Below are positions 1 through 8,236 of a DNA stretch of 64,000 nt, in pieces. Where the stretch lies: NCBI GenBank assembly GCA_023406895.1, contig JAEXTV010000031.1:242298-306297 (forward strand), in the 5' to 3' direction. Position 1 is the first letter of the stretch, and every line of letters starts with the position of its first letter. The position numbers and the translations under genes are program-made. The notes below the pieces were generated by a model. It was not told the origin of the DNA and made no database searches. It saw only the letters and a list, made by a program, of their open reading frames with translations. The DNA comes from Bacillota bacterium (GTDB lineage: Bacteria > Bacillota > Clostridia > Christensenellales > SZUA-584).

Positions 1-174
1 TTAAAAGGCGTCTGCACAATAAAAGAAAGGGCCGGCTTTGAAAAGTTCCTGGGCAGCTATCAAGCGGGCCGTATTCCTTTGAGCAGAATGAAGAGCTTTC
101 TTCAAAGGCTCAGTGAAAAATATCAAATGACTTATCTTCTCGATTCATATTATTTCATTGACGGTATTTGTTAA
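1..174 (+). CDS. C-terminal end of an unidentified protein (partial)
   Basis: The first reading frame is open from the window edge to a TAA at 172-174 and gives 57 residues ending in LLDSYYFIDGIC. The start lies outside the window. The residue mix (FEKFL, RMKSFLQRL, EKYQMTYLL) looks like normal soluble, helical protein, but I do not recognise a family. The next gene, a cobalamin-binding protein, begins about 70 bases downstream, so this could be the preceding member of the same transcription unit. I see no terminator between them. Identification needs the upstream sequence. Confidence 0.55.
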   Translation, partial: LKGVCTIKERAGFEKFLGSYQAGRIPLSRMKSFLQRLSEKYQMTYLLDSYYFIDGIC

Positions 175-244
175 ATTACTGTTAAATGTGACATTATTAC
201 TTTTCTTTAATCGTAATAGGAATTATTATAATTATAAAATAATT

Positions 245-910
245 ATGACAGAAAAGAGGCGAAGACATTTGCTCGAGCAACTGATTGATTCAATTGAGAA
301 GCAAGACAAGGCGCAGGCTGTCACACTCTGCCTTAATGCCTTGGAAGAAGGCAGCCTCAGCGTTCCCGCACTCTATGAAACCGTGCTCACTCCGGCGTTG
401 AACCGCATTATCGTGACGCACAGCAACGAGGACGATATGATCTGGCGTGAACACATGATGTCGTCCATCGTCCGCGGCATTGTGGAAACGTGTTATCCGT
501 TTGTGCTGCGTGAGCGTGAGAAAACAGCTTTGCAAACCGAAGATACGGTGCTGGTGGTTTGCCCGAAGCAGGAAGAACATGAGATCGGGGCGCGCATGGC
601 CGCCGACTTCTTCACAATTTGGGGCTTCAATACCGTATATATCGGCGCGAACACGCCGGACAAAACGCTGCTCAAGGCAGTGGAATCGCTGCGTCCGCGC
701 TACATCGCCGTGAGCGTATCAAATTACTATCACATGTTTGCCGCCAAAGATATGATCGCGAATGTTCGATCACGCTTTGAGGTAAACGTTGTGGCGGGGG
801 GGCAGGCTTTCGTCAAAAATCCGGAAGCGGTGAGCACCATTGGCGCGGATATTCTTCTGAAAAGCTTTAATGATATCGGCACTCTGCGCAAAGGGGGTGG
901 CGCGTCATGA
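245..910 (+). CDS. Cobalamin (B12)-binding domain protein
   Basis: 221 residues. Residues about 5-85 form a helical bundle like the B12-binding-2 cap of methyltransferase corrinoid proteins. Residues about 98-215 form a Rossmann-like B12-binding domain. The DxHxxG signature appears as EEHEIG with the candidate lower-ligand His at residue 112, followed by the SVS and AGGQAF elements that normally line the nucleotide tail. The first Asp of the motif is Glu here. There is no HTH and no CarH-type Wx9EH motif, so this is not an obvious B12 photoreceptor. An upstream in-frame ATG at 158 would add a hydrophobic stretch unlike the family, so ATG 245 is preferred, although no strong Shine-Dalgarno is seen. 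The stop overlaps the start of the ABC permease, implying translational coupling. Its role is unknown: corrinoid shuttle, sensor or adaptor are all possible. Confidence 0.75.
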   Translation: MTEKRRRHLLEQLIDSIEKQDKAQAVTLCLNALEEGSLSVPALYETVLTPALNRIIVTHSNEDDMIWREHMMSSIVRGIVETCYPFVLREREKTALQTEDTVLVVCPKQEEHEIGARMAADFFTIWGFNTVYIGANTPDKTLLKAVESLRPRYIAVSVSNYYHMFAAKDMIANVRSRFEVNVVAGGQAFVKNPEAVSTIGADILLKSFNDIGTLRKGGGAS

Positions 911-2061
911 GGCTTGCGCTCAAAATTGCGGCACGGTTTTTATCGGCCAGCCGCGGGCAAACCATATTGATCATACTCGGCATCGCGATCGGGGTCTCCG
1001 TTCAGATTTTTATCGGATCCTTGATTGACGGGCTGCAGCGGTCTTTGGTGGACAAAACCATCGGCAGTTCGTCGCAGGTAACGGTTATTCCGGCAGATAA
1101 CGAAAAAGACTTTGCGCAGGACGACGGCGTAGCAGCTTCACTGAAGCACAACGAAGAACTGACCGCCGTGTCCGAGGCTTTTGATGCATCCGGTTTTATC
1201 AAGGTGGATGAAGAGACATATCCCGTGCTGATGCGTGGTTTTGATTTTGCCGCAGCCAATGCCATATACAAGTTTGATGCGAATCTACTAAGCGGCGCTC
1301 TGCCCGCCGATGAAAACGACGTGATTGTCGGCAAAGAGCTGGCTGATAGTGCCGGTATTGAAACGGGGGATACGGTCGATTTTTTAACGCCGCAGGGCGA
1401 TGCGGCGCAGGTAACGGTGAGCGGCATATACGATCTCAAAGTGGCGACAGTCAACAAAACATGGATTCCGACAACGATATCGACCGCGCAGACGGTGTTT
1501 GATGCCAAGGGGCGGCTGACTTCCATAGAGACGCAGGTCAGCGATGTGTTCGCGGCGGACGAAACCGATGCCGCCATCGCCGAGGGCTTGCCCGATACGC
1601 TCAGCGTGACCAACTGGAAGGATCAGAATGAGCAGCTGTTGAGCGGCCTCAAAGGACAGTCGGCCTCAAGCTATATGATTCAGGTGTTCGTGCTGCTGGC
1701 CGTGCTGCTTGGTATCAGCTCGGTGCTCGCCATCTCCGTGGTGCAAAAATCACGCCAGATCGGGATACTCAAGGCCATGGGCATCAAAGACAGAGCCGCG
1801 CGCACGATATTCCTGCTGCAGGGGCTCATACTCGGTATCATCGGCGGCGCGATCGGCACCGGCCTAGGTATCGGTCTGTCGTACGCGTTCTCAAATTTTG
1901 TGAAGAACCCGGACGGAACGCCGCTTGTGCCGTTCTATCTCGACACGCAGTTTATCACGCTGTCGGTGCTGATTGCGGTGCTCGCTGCCATGATGGCCGC
2001 GCTGATTCCGGCACGCAAGTCGTCCAAACTGAACCCAATCGAGGTGATCCGCAATGGCTGA
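907..2061 (+). CDS. ABC transporter permease, FtsX/MacB-like
   Basis: 384 residues with the MacB layout: one N-terminal membrane helix (about 17-36, starting TILIILGIAIGVSVQIF), a large extracytoplasmic core domain (about 40-250), then three C-terminal helices (about 255-280, 300-330, 345-370) of the FtsX type. Such permeases work with a LolD-like ATPase and act as mechanotransmission exporters or lipoprotein extractors rather than classic importers. A GGGGTGG Shine-Dalgarno precedes the ATG, and the start overlaps the cobalamin-binding gene by 4 bases. The ATPase follows with an 8-base overlap. The substrate cannot be read from sequence. Confidence 0.88.
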   Translation: MRLALKIAARFLSASRGQTILIILGIAIGVSVQIFIGSLIDGLQRSLVDKTIGSSSQVTVIPADNEKDFAQDDGVAASLKHNEELTAVSEAFDASGFIKVDEETYPVLMRGFDFAAANAIYKFDANLLSGALPADENDVIVGKELADSAGIETGDTVDFLTPQGDAAQVTVSGIYDLKVATVNKTWIPTTISTAQTVFDAKGRLTSIETQVSDVFAADETDAAIAEGLPDTLSVTNWKDQNEQLLSGLKGQSASSYMIQVFVLLAVLLGISSVLAISVVQKSRQIGILKAMGIKDRAARTIFLLQGLILGIIGGAIGTGLGIGLSYAFSNFVKNPDGTPLVPFYLDTQFITLSVLIAVLAAMMAALIPARKSSKLNPIEVIRNG

Positions 2062-2740
2062 CATCATGACACTGAAAGATGTGAACAAAATATACGGCGA
2101 CAAGATTAAAACGCAGGTGCTGTTTGATGTGAACTTGGGGTTTGAAGCACAGTCCTTCAACTCGATCATCGGTGAATCGGGCAGCGGCAAATCCACGCTG
2201 ATGAACATACTCGGCACGCTCGATACGCCCACCAGCGGCGATGTGCTGATAAACGGCGTCAACACAACCCGGCTCAACAAAAACAAGCTTGCGGCGCTTC
2301 GCAACGAGACGATCGGCTTCGTGTTTCAGTTCCACTACCTGCTGCCCGAATTCTCGGTGCTCGAAAACGTGCTGATGCCGTATCAGATCAAGCACGGGAA
2401 GGTGACATCCGAGGCGAAAAAGCAAGCCGACAAACTGCTCGACATCGTGGGGCTCACGCGTGTGCGTAAAAACAAGGCCACGGAGATTTCGGGCGGCCAG
2501 CAGCAGCGCACGGCGATTGCGCGTGCGCTGATCAACAGCCCCGCGATTGTGCTCGGCGACGAGCCGACGGGCAATCTCGACTCGATGACGACCGAAACGG
2601 TGTACCAGCTCATGCGCGACATCAACGAGGAATTCAAGACCACATTTGTGGTGATCACACACGACCGGCGCGTGGCGGAAAAGGCGGACCGCATCATCGA
2701 GATCAAGGACGGGCGCATCGAGATGGATATACGAAAATAA
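2054..2740 (+). CDS. ABC transporter ATP-binding protein, LolD/MacB type
   Basis: 228 residues, the usual length for a stand-alone LolD-like ATPase. Walker A GESGSGKST lies at about residues 40-48, the signature SGGQQQR at about 146-152, Walker B with D-loop VLGDEPTGNLD at about 165-175, and the switch His in VVITHD near 200. GAGGTG at 2041-2046 places the start at ATG 2054, overlapping the permease gene. The ATPase should form a homodimer under the FtsX-like permease. A hairpin terminator follows at once, so the transcription unit ends here. Confidence 0.92.
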   Translation: MADIMTLKDVNKIYGDKIKTQVLFDVNLGFEAQSFNSIIGESGSGKSTLMNILGTLDTPTSGDVLINGVNTTRLNKNKLAALRNETIGFVFQFHYLLPEFSVLENVLMPYQIKHGKVTSEAKKQADKLLDIVGLTRVRKNKATEISGGQQQRTAIARALINSPAIVLGDEPTGNLDSMTTETVYQLMRDINEEFKTTFVVITHDRRVAEKADRIIEIKDGRIEMDIRK

Positions 2741-2753
2741 AACATAGTCATGA

Positions 2754-2786
2754 AGGGCGCGGCTTTTACGGCTGCGCTCTTTTTTG
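2754..2786 (+). terminator. Intrinsic terminator after the ABC transporter operon
   Basis: GGGCGCGGC at 2755-2763 pairs with GCTGCGCTC at 2771-2779 (9 bp with two G-U pairs, 7-base loop) and is followed by a T run. It sits 15 bases after the ATPase stop codon. Confidence 0.85.
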
Positions 2787-2911
2787 TTTGAAAGAATACT
2801 CCCGGTCATGCCAAGGGTCTAAAACGGCTTAGCTATGCTAGAGGAGAAAGCTGCGCAGATCCGGATGAAGTCACGAATACGAGTCGCCCAAGAACGTAAA
2901 GCCATTAAGCC

Positions 2912-2948
2912 GGTCATCCTGAGGAGCGAAGCAACGAACGGATCTGTC
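2912..2948. repeat. Dispersed repeat, family R3 (GTCAT..TGAGGAGCGAAGC type)
   Basis: GTCATCCTGAGGAGCGAAGC followed by AACGAACGGATCTGTC is a short member of the family found at 7.2, 10.2, 28.1, 43.2 and 57.2 kb. Apart from the terminator and the blaI promoter, nothing else is recognised in 2790-3060. Confidence 0.6.
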
Positions 2949-3060
2949 AAAAAATCTTTGCGCTTATTAAACGCATCGCTCATTTTCAGCGAAGATTTTT
3001 TAGTCTTGCACAATAAGTCGCTGCAATTTGCACGCCAATTGCGATACTGGTAAAAAACGG

Positions 3061-3089
3061 TTGACATAGCCGTTCTATAGTGATAGAAT
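3061..3089 (+). promoter_or_regulatory. SigA-type promoter with palindromic candidate operator
   Basis: TTGACA (3061-3066), 17-bp spacer, TAGAAT (3084-3089). A perfect inverted repeat TTCTAT-AGTG-ATAGAA (3073-3088) overlaps the spacer and the -10 box. BlaI/MecI-type repressors bind dyads overlapping their own promoters, so this is the natural operator for the repressor encoded just downstream. The promoter match is direct; the operator role is inferred. Confidence 0.8.
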
Positions 3090-3101
3090 GACGCTGAGAA
3101 T

Positions 3102-3512
3102 ATGAACGAAAGCGGGCCTATCACAATGAAGCAGGTAAACACGCTTTATGATGCTGAAATGAACCTGATGAACCTCATATGGGCCGAGGAGCCGCTGAAA
3201 GCCAAAGAGCTTGCGGCACTTGCGTGGGGGGAACTCGGCTGGAAAACCACCACCACCTACACGGTGCTCAAACGGCTCTGCGAGCGCGGCGTGATCAAAC
3301 GTGACGAGCCGGATTTCATCATCACGAGCCTTATTTCAAAATCGGATGTGACGAAGGAACATGTGGGCAAGCTCGTTGATAAGCTGTACAGCGGCTCGCG
3401 CAAGCTGTTCCTTGCGAGCTTTTTAGAAGAAGAGCCTCTCAGTGCAAACGAAATTGCCGAGATACGCACGTTGCTCGACGAGTACGACAAGCGGCCGGAG
3501 GCAAAAAAATGA
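3102..3512 (+). CDS. BlaI/MecI-family transcriptional repressor
   Basis: 136 residues. The N-terminal winged helix (about 12-80) has the family hallmarks: LYDAEMNLMNLIWAEEPLKA, then TTTTYTVLKRLCERGVIKRD. The C-terminal part (about 85-130) is the helical dimerisation and cleavage region. These repressors bind DNA as dimers and are released by proteolysis when the partner receptor is activated. The start is uncertain: ATG 3102 lies only about 6 bases after the predicted transcription start, while ATG 3126 (MKQVNTLYDAE) fits the usual family start better; neither has a strong Shine-Dalgarno. The stop overlaps the start of the M56 receptor gene, the classic blaI-blaR1 arrangement. Autoregulation through the palindrome in its promoter is likely. 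Confidence 0.9.
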   Translation: MNESGPITMKQVNTLYDAEMNLMNLIWAEEPLKAKELAALAWGELGWKTTTTYTVLKRLCERGVIKRDEPDFIITSLISKSDVTKEHVGKLVDKLYSGSRKLFLASFLEEEPLSANEIAEIRTLLDEYDKRPEAKK

Positions 3513-5881
3513 ACGAAGTGATGCAAGGCCTAAAGCAGGTGTTTCTGACGGTTCTGACATTCAGCGCCTATTCGGGGGTGATGGCGCTTGTGGTGATGGC
3601 GGTGAGGGCACTGCTCGGCAAAAAGCTGCCCGCGCTGTTTTCCTGCGCGCTCTGGGGCATTGTGATGCTGCGGCTGCTGCTGCCTGTGTCGCTGCCGCTG
3701 CCGTCCGTTTTTGATATGATGCCGGTATCCGCAGCCCAAAACGTTATCGCGCCCGGAATACAGTCAACACATGACAGCGCGGAAATAAAGGCCTCAGAAG
3801 CGTCGGCAAACCGGTATGAACCCTTGCGGCAGCAAAATGCCCGTGTTCATGCGGGACGGAATACCGATTTGCCGAAATCGAGCCAAACGCTAACGTTTGA
3901 TGCCATCGCTGTGGCCGCTATACTGTGGGCTGCCGGTATTTTAGTATTGGCAGTAAGAACCGCTGCCGTCTATGTCATCTCGGGCAGGAAGCTCAATTCC
4001 GCTATGCCTATGGGACGCAGCGGCTTCGTCGATTTATGCGCCGGGCAAATGGGTACGCGGTATCAAGGCGATATCTATATTTCTGACGCATGCCGTGTGC
4101 CTGTGCTGTTTGGCCTGCTTCAGCCCAAAATTATAATGCCTGTTTCGGCGGCGCGGATGACCGATAAGGCGCTAAAGCATGTGGTATTGCATGAGCTGGC
4201 ACATAAGAAGCGCGGCGATATGGGCGTGAAAGCGCTGTGGTCGCTGCTGCTGTTTGTCAATTGGTTTAACCCGGTGCTATGGCTGGCCGACCGTCTGATT
4301 GCACAAGATATGGAGCGCGCATGCGACGAAAGGGTGATCCGTGTACTTGGAGCTGATAGCAAAAAAGCATACGCGCTCTCGCTTCTCAAGTCCGCACTCG
4401 TTGTGTGTCCGCAGACAGGGACGAATGAAACGCTCGCCTTTGCGAAGGGCGGTGTGAAGCACAGAATCGAATGTGTATTGAATTATAAAAAGACAGGCAA
4501 AGCGGTCACGGCGTTGTCATTGGCAATCGTGCTGTTACTGAGCGCGGTGTTGCTCACCGCTTGCCAACCGACGCCCGAAAAGCCAGTTGTGGCTCAAAGA
4601 GCTGAAATTGAGGAAAAAATCGAAGCGACAGTGGCACCGGTAGAGAAATACAACGCGCCGAAAACATGGACAGACAAGGTGGATATGAAAGGCAGCCCGG
4701 TTGAGGTGATAATCAATGCCGCGGTTCATGTGCCCGATGTTGATTCTTTTCCGATATACAAGGCGGAAAAAGCTTCGTTTACTCAAAATATGATCGATTC
4801 ATTGATGGATGAATTTGTTCAAGGCCGGAATGTGTTTTTCATCGACTATCAGGAAACAAAGGCTGAGCTTGAGGATCACCTCGTCGAGGCCAAGAGAGGG
4901 CAGCTGATTGACGGCGAGTATGTGATGACTGAGGACGCAAAGGCGGCGATTGAAGACCTGCAGAAAAGAATAGATGAAGCGCCGGAGACGGTTGACCGAA
5001 GCGAGCAGTATATGACCGACTTCACGCTCAAGGAAGACGGCAGCGGTTTTCATGGCACTGTCGAGCTCGGCGACAAAGGCTTCGGGAGCGTTTCGGCATC
5101 GGCCAACGAATTCTCGTTTACGAACGGCTGGTATCCGGCACCCGAATCTCAACTTGTGCAGCAGTTTGGCAAGGGTGTGGAAGGAGATATGAAGATATCG
5201 GAGGATGAGGCGATTAAGGCAGCACAAAGTTGCTTGGAAAAGTTCGGTATCGACTATGTGGTACCAGCTATTATTGAAAAAGCGCTCTTCTATCCAATGA
5301 AAAGTCTGAATGCAAATGCCGGGGAAGTTGACGCTGTATCAAAAGGATATCTTATTGAGTACGTGCGACATGTAAATAAAGTTGTAACCGAACCGTACAA
5401 GCCTCAAGGTCATCACACAGGAGAAGAGTTTACTTATACAGCGCCATGGACACCTGAATCAATCAAAATATATGTGGATGAGGATGGCAATGTGCAGCAT
5501 TTTGAATGGCGAAATCCACTGAAGCTGACCGATCTCGTATCTGAGAATGCGCCGCTTATGGATTTTGACGATATGAAAGAGAAAATCAAGGAACAGCTGT
5601 TTTATACATGCTCATTCTTCAAAGGATACGAGGATATGTCGGTGGAGGTTGACGACATTGATCTGAAAATGGCGCTGATCAGCGTAAAGAATCATCCTGA
5701 AGAGGCGATGTACGTGCCTGCTTGGTATATCAGTTATGTTCGAAAACTTCCCGTCAATTATACAGATGATTTTGGCAACCATATTACTGAGCAGGAGGAC
5801 GATGCCTATATTGTGCTGGATGCCGTTGACGGCGGTTCGGTGGGTACAATATCATCGTCAATGATGGCAGCAATGAGCTAA
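3509..5881 (+). CDS. M56 (BlaR1/MecR1-like) membrane metalloprotease receptor with large unknown sensor region
   Basis: 790 residues. Membrane segments lie near 12-35, 43-65, 130-158 and 331-350. The zinc protease motif HELAH is at residues 228-232, followed by ACDERV, which supplies the third-ligand Glu. In BlaR1-type proteins this protease cleaves the BlaI partner, or triggers its cleavage, after an outside signal. The part after the last helix (about 355-790) should be extracellular. It lacks the SxxK/KTG motifs of a penicillin-binding sensor, so the signal is not obviously a beta-lactam. It contains acidic helical stretches and repeated KISEDEA/YVDEDGNV-like segments resembling sensor regions seen on other clostridial M56 proteins. 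The start overlaps the repressor gene by 4 bases; a terminator follows. Confidence 0.85.
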   Translation: MNEVMQGLKQVFLTVLTFSAYSGVMALVVMAVRALLGKKLPALFSCALWGIVMLRLLLPVSLPLPSVFDMMPVSAAQNVIAPGIQSTHDSAEIKASEASANRYEPLRQQNARVHAGRNTDLPKSSQTLTFDAIAVAAILWAAGILVLAVRTAAVYVISGRKLNSAMPMGRSGFVDLCAGQMGTRYQGDIYISDACRVPVLFGLLQPKIIMPVSAARMTDKALKHVVLHELAHKKRGDMGVKALWSLLLFVNWFNPVLWLADRLIAQDMERACDERVIRVLGADSKKAYALSLLKSALVVCPQTGTNETLAFAKGGVKHRIECVLNYKKTGKAVTALSLAIVLLLSAVLLTACQPTPEKPVVAQRAEIEEKIEATVAPVEKYNAPKTWTDKVDMKGSPVEVIINAAVHVPDVDSFPIYKAEKASFTQNMIDSLMDEFVQGRNVFFIDYQETKAELEDHLVEAKRGQLIDGEYVMTEDAKAAIEDLQKRIDEAPETVDRSEQYMTDFTLKEDGSGFHGTVELGDKGFGSVSASANEFSFTNGWYPAPESQLVQQFGKGVEGDMKISEDEAIKAAQSCLEKFGIDYVVPAIIEKALFYPMKSLNANAGEVDAVSKGYLIEYVRHVNKVVTEPYKPQGHHTGEEFTYTAPWTPESIKIYVDEDGNVQHFEWRNPLKLTDLVSENAPLMDFDDMKEKIKEQLFYTCSFFKGYEDMSVEVDDIDLKMALISVKNHPEEAMYVPAWYISYVRKLPVNYTDDFGNHITEQEDDAYIVLDAVDGGSVGTISSSMMAAMS

Positions 5882-5969
5882 TGGGTTAGTGAATGCCGTT
5901 TACTGTGCATGAGCATTCTTGGTATAACGGGTGAACCGGAGAATAAAAGAGCCGCAAGGGAATACAAGG

Positions 5970-6002
5970 CCGCTGTTTTAGCGACAAACAGCGGTTTTTT
6001 TC
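5970..6002 (+). terminator. Intrinsic terminator after the M56 receptor
   Basis: CCGCTGTTT (5970-5978) pairs perfectly with AAACAGCGG (5986-5994) across a 7-base loop and is followed by seven T residues. Confidence 0.9.
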
Positions 6003-6098
6003 TGCCCGCATTCGTCAAAAATTCTTTTGTATACTTGCTCTTTATTAATGGCGAACGTTGGGGTATAATGGCGCTAGATTCTCAATGAAGGAGACGGC

Positions 6099-7106
6099 GT
6101 GAAAGAGTATGCGGTTCTGATTCCGGCTTATCAGCCGGATGAAAAGCTTGTGCGCGTGGTGGAAAGCCTGCGCGAAAAAGACATTGATGTCACAGTGGTG
6201 GACGACGGCAGCGGCGAAAGTTATGCGCAGATTTTCAATCAGGTATCGGCTGCGGGAGCGTTTGTCTTATATCATTCGGAGAACAAGGGAAAAGGCGCGG
6301 CGCTCAAAACGGGCATCGCCCATATCAGCGGACAGGAGCCTGTCAAGGGAATCGTTACAGCGGACGCCGACGGCCAGCACACACCCAAAGATATCGGCTT
6401 GTTGATTGAGACAATGAAGCAAAATCCGGGCGTGCTCGTGATCGGCGCGAGGGCGTTTTCGGGCGATGTGCCAGCGCGGTCGCGCTTTGGCAACACCATC
6501 ACGCGCGGTATTTTCCGTTTGGCAACAGGCCTTAAAGTGACGGATACACAGACGGGGCTTCGTGGTTTACCGAAGAATATATTCGCTGAGCTGCTCGCGA
6601 TGGAGGGCGACCGATATGAATATGAGATGAGCATGCTGCTCAATATTGAGCGGTGGGGCATCCATTATATCGAAGTGCCGATTGAAACGGTGTACCTTGA
6701 AGGCAACAAAAGCTCGCATTTTCATCCCTTGCGCGATTCCTGGCTCATTTACGGAAAGATACTCAAGTTTATTGCGTCGTCGCTCGCGTCGTTTGTGGTG
6801 GATTACGGCATGTTCGCGCTGTTAAACCTTGCGTTCAGGCTCGATTACTGGTCAAGCTACTTCCTTGCGCGTGCGGTCAGCTCGTTTGTTAACTTCATGA
6901 TCAACCGGCATGTTGTTTTTGCGAAGGGCGAACGCAGCAGTGTTTTGAAGTACTATCTGCTCGCGGTGGCTATTATGGCTGTGGGCATCTGCGGCGGCGA
7001 TTTGCTGACCCTCGCAGGTATTCCTGATCTGCTGGCGAAAATTATCATTGATGTGCCGCTGTTCTTTGTGAGCTATACGGTGCAGCGCAAGTACATTTTC
7101 AAATAA
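6099..7106 (+). CDS. Glycosyltransferase family 2 fused to a GtrA-like membrane domain
   Basis: 335 residues. Residues 1-215 are a DPM1/GtrB-like GT2 domain: VVDDGSG near 32-38, ENKGKGAAL, and the metal/sugar-nucleotide motif DADGQH near 89-94. Residues about 220-335 are a GtrA domain with four membrane helices (for example ASSLASFVVDYGMFALLNLAF, and RAVSSFVNFMINRHVVF). Such fusions transfer a sugar to undecaprenyl or dolichyl phosphate and help flip it for cell-envelope decoration. The start is GTG 6099 with AAGGAG at 6087-6092; a TATAAT lies at 6064-6069. It stands alone between two terminators. Confidence 0.88.
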   Translation: MKEYAVLIPAYQPDEKLVRVVESLREKDIDVTVVDDGSGESYAQIFNQVSAAGAFVLYHSENKGKGAALKTGIAHISGQEPVKGIVTADADGQHTPKDIGLLIETMKQNPGVLVIGARAFSGDVPARSRFGNTITRGIFRLATGLKVTDTQTGLRGLPKNIFAELLAMEGDRYEYEMSMLLNIERWGIHYIEVPIETVYLEGNKSSHFHPLRDSWLIYGKILKFIASSLASFVVDYGMFALLNLAFRLDYWSSYFLARAVSSFVNFMINRHVVFAKGERSSVLKYYLLAVAIMAVGICGGDLLTLAGIPDLLAKIIIDVPLFFVSYTVQRKYIFK

Positions 7107-7123
7107 GAATTATTGAATCTCCG

Positions 7124-7157
7124 GCGGCTTGGGACATGATCCTGAGCCGCTTTTTTG
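7124..7157 (+). terminator. Intrinsic terminator after the GT2-GtrA gene
   Basis: GCGGCT (7124-7129) pairs with AGCCGC (7145-7150), with an inner GGA/TCC extension, followed by six T residues. Confidence 0.8.
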
Positions 7158-7204
7158 TTTCTCAAAAAAAGCTTTTATCGAGGAGAAGGTTAGCTTCGGT
7201 GCGG

Positions 7205-7661
7205 CATATGTCACCCTGAGAGAAGCGAAGGGTACCACGGCAAAGAGCGGTAAGCAGTGGGATGCTCATCCACTTCGTAGTCACTCCGCTTACGCTCCGT
7301 TCAGCATGACAAAAAGGAGAGGAAGAGAGGACAACGAAGTTGTTATGTTAAGCTTGTCGAAGCATCCCACGGCAAAGTGCGATAAGCCATGGGGTGCTCG
7401 TCCACTTCGTAGTCATTACGCTTCGCTCCGTTCAGCATGACAAAAGTAGAGGGAAAGAGGACAACGAAGTTGTTATGTTGAGCTTGTCGAAGCATCCCGC
7501 GGCAAAGAGCGATAAGCGATGGGATGCTCGTCCACTTCGTAGTCACTACGCTTCGCTCCGTTCAGCATGACAGAAGAGACTGTAAGCGTGCAGCGGCATG
7601 TGCCACACTGAGAGAAGCGAAGGGTCCCATGTCAAAGAGCGATAAGCCATGACATTCGCAC
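7205..7661. repeat. Tandem cluster of R3-family repeats (about 130-bp period)
   Basis: Three successive copies and one partial copy share GAAGCATCCC..GGCAAAG.GCGATAAGC..GG.TGCTC.TCCACTTCGTAGTCA.TACGCTTCGCTCCGTTCAGCATGACA. The second and third begin at about 7344 and 7474 (period 130); a partial copy runs 7601-7661. The segment holds no credible gene: the open frames here translate the repeat itself. Confidence 0.85.
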
Positions 7662-7728
7662 GAAAAACCATGTGATGAATATGATATTAGGAACACGTCA
7701 AAGCAATATTAATGAGTCGGAGCTATTT

Positions 7729-7995
7729 ATGACATGGTATGATCCGCCTTCTATTGACCCCAAAAAAAAGATACCCAGTGTGACTGACACCGATAACAAT
7801 GACGATAACGGCAAATGCACGCCCAAAAGCTGGCTGGAGGTGCTGCCATCGAAATCGGGTACGGTGCTGGCCGCGATATTGGCTAACATTATGACGGAGG
7901 GTCTTACGCCGAATCAAGAAAACATACTCGGCAACTTTGTTTCGGCAGTAGGATCACTGATATCATACAAGGCCTCGCGTAATGATGTAAGTTGA
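7729..7995 (+). CDS. Small hypothetical protein
   Basis: 88 residues. The N-terminus is polar (DTDNNDDNGK around residues 20-30) and the rest alternates hydrophobic and polar residues (VLAAILANIM, NILGNFVSAVGSLIS), suggesting two amphipathic or membrane-associated helices. GGAG at 7719-7722, 6 bases upstream, supports ATG 7729 over the ATG at 7672, which lacks a ribosome site. I do not recognise the family. It lies between a repeat cluster and pckG, with no terminator seen after it. The ribosome site and normal composition make it more likely real than chance. Confidence 0.55.
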   Translation: MTWYDPPSIDPKKKIPSVTDTDNNDDNGKCTPKSWLEVLPSKSGTVLAAILANIMTEGLTPNQENILGNFVSAVGSLISYKASRNDVS

Positions 7996-8134
7996 ATAGG
8001 TTATTTTACCTGTAAATAGGGACAAGCTCTCTTTGGTTCTGTACCTTGAGAGCAAAAATATTAGAAATTACCTATCGGTGCATATGTTTTATGATAATTT
8101 CGCAAGAATTTAAAAAAAAACTTTCATTAGGGGA

Positions 8135-8163
8135 TTCAAATCCACGTAAAAATCGATTATAAT
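8135..8163 (+). promoter_or_regulatory. Probable promoter of pckG
   Basis: TTCAAA (8135-8140), 17-bp spacer, TATAAT (8158-8163), about 70 bases before the pckG start. The intervening leader is AT-rich and shows no riboswitch that I recognise. Confidence 0.6.
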
Positions 8164-8236
8164 AAGACCAATACGGTTTTTCGATGAATCAAAAGGAAAT
8201 TTTGATTTTTCAAAAATTCAAAAAGAGGTGGGGATA

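Noticed and set aside
7129..7546. Open frames of about 100 and 67 codons in 7.1-7.5 kb
   Set aside because: They translate the R3 tandem repeat; product sequence repeats with the DNA unit and has no ribosome site.
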